Part shown: positions 63,789 to 64,000 of the stretch, piece after piece
Position numbering within the stretch: the first letter of the stretch is position 1
How the letters are laid out: each line of letters opens with the position of its first letter
Assembly (NCBI RefSeq): GCF_024679245.1
Contig: NC_090191.1
Coordinates: forward strand, 36,544,138-36,608,137
Source: Pseudorasbora parva
Taxonomy: Eukaryota > Chordata > Actinopteri > Cypriniformes > Gobionidae
DNA length: 64,000 nucleotides
Reading direction: 5' to 3'
Translations under genes and position numbers: made by a program
The notes under the pieces: generated by a model
Database searches by the model: none
Told to the model about the DNA's origin: nothing
The model's input: only the letters and a program-made list of their open reading frames with translations

Positions 63789-64000
63789 TACTATATTGCC
63801 AAACCTTCTGGGATGTCTGCCTTTACGAGCACATGAACTTTAATAATATCCCATTTGTTAATCCGTAGGGTTTAATGTGGAGTTGGCCCACCCTTTGCAG
63901 CTATAACAGCTTCAACTCTTCTGTGAAGGCTTTCCACAAGGTGTTTATGGGAATTTTCTTCTAGAAGCGCATTTGTGAGGTCTGGCACTGCTGTTGGACG
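63789..64000. mobile_element. Tc1/mariner-like element, end truncated by the window
   Basis: It begins TACTATATTGCCAAACCTTC, the terminal motif of a common fish Tc1-like transposon with a TA target, and continues with TGGAGTTGGCCCACCCTTTG and GAAGGCTTTCCACAAGG. These are typical of its transposase-complementary strand side. The transposase, if present, would lie beyond the window on the minus strand. Confidence 0.75.

Overview
The window looks like a stretch of a teleost fish genome, most likely a cyprinid (carp/zebrafish/goldfish group). It holds the greater part of one protein-coding gene on the + strand, foxp2 (forkhead box P2), plus about 16 kb of downstream DNA. The fish assignment rests on intron-exon structure with GT-AG junctions, on the dispersed repeats recognised from memory as typical of cyprinid genomes, and on long CT, GT and AAAG microsatellites. 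Species cannot be fixed from the sequence alone.

Layout. Positions 1-7359 are the 3' part of an intron; the exon with the start codon (human exon 2 equivalent) lies upstream of the window. Fifteen coding exons follow (7360-7449, 18263-18400, 20117-20206, 22318-22498, 23202-23415, 24966-25070, 29579-29666, 32312-32395, 35490-35700, 36200-36276, 36405-36506, 38365-38486, 38582-38651, 39287-39498, 44473-44617). They match human FOXP2 exons 3-17 in order and phase. Spliced, they give 1,929 nt, 642 codons and a stop, with no frame break. The 3' UTR runs from 44618 to about 47955, with a proximal poly(A) signal at 47050 and a double one at 47927-47937. From there to 64000 there is no recognisable gene, only unique sequence, microsatellites and transposon fragments, ending inside a Tc1-like element.

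The protein is a transcriptional repressor: glutamine-rich N-terminal part, C2H2 zinc finger, leucine zipper, a CtBP-type PLNLV motif across an exon junction, forkhead DNA-binding domain, and an acidic tail with a VKEE sumoylation-type site. Orthology to FOXP2 rather than FOXP1 or FOXP4 follows from many diagnostic stretches. Differences from human FOXP2 include loss of the long exon-5 polyglutamine tract, a 16-residue Met/Gly/Ser/Pro insertion in exon 16, and four forkhead substitutions.

Non-coding points of interest: two nested transposons in the intron after exon 3; a roughly 1.2-kb inverted repeat with CT/AG microsatellite arms downstream; microsatellites acting as polypyrimidine tracts; miR-9 and miR-132 seed matches in the 3' UTR; possible truncated isoforms by intron read-through; and repeat-free, homeodomain-motif-rich blocks that are candidate conserved enhancers. 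I found no clearly undescribed biological system. All comparisons with human sequence are from recall, not from an alignment run here.
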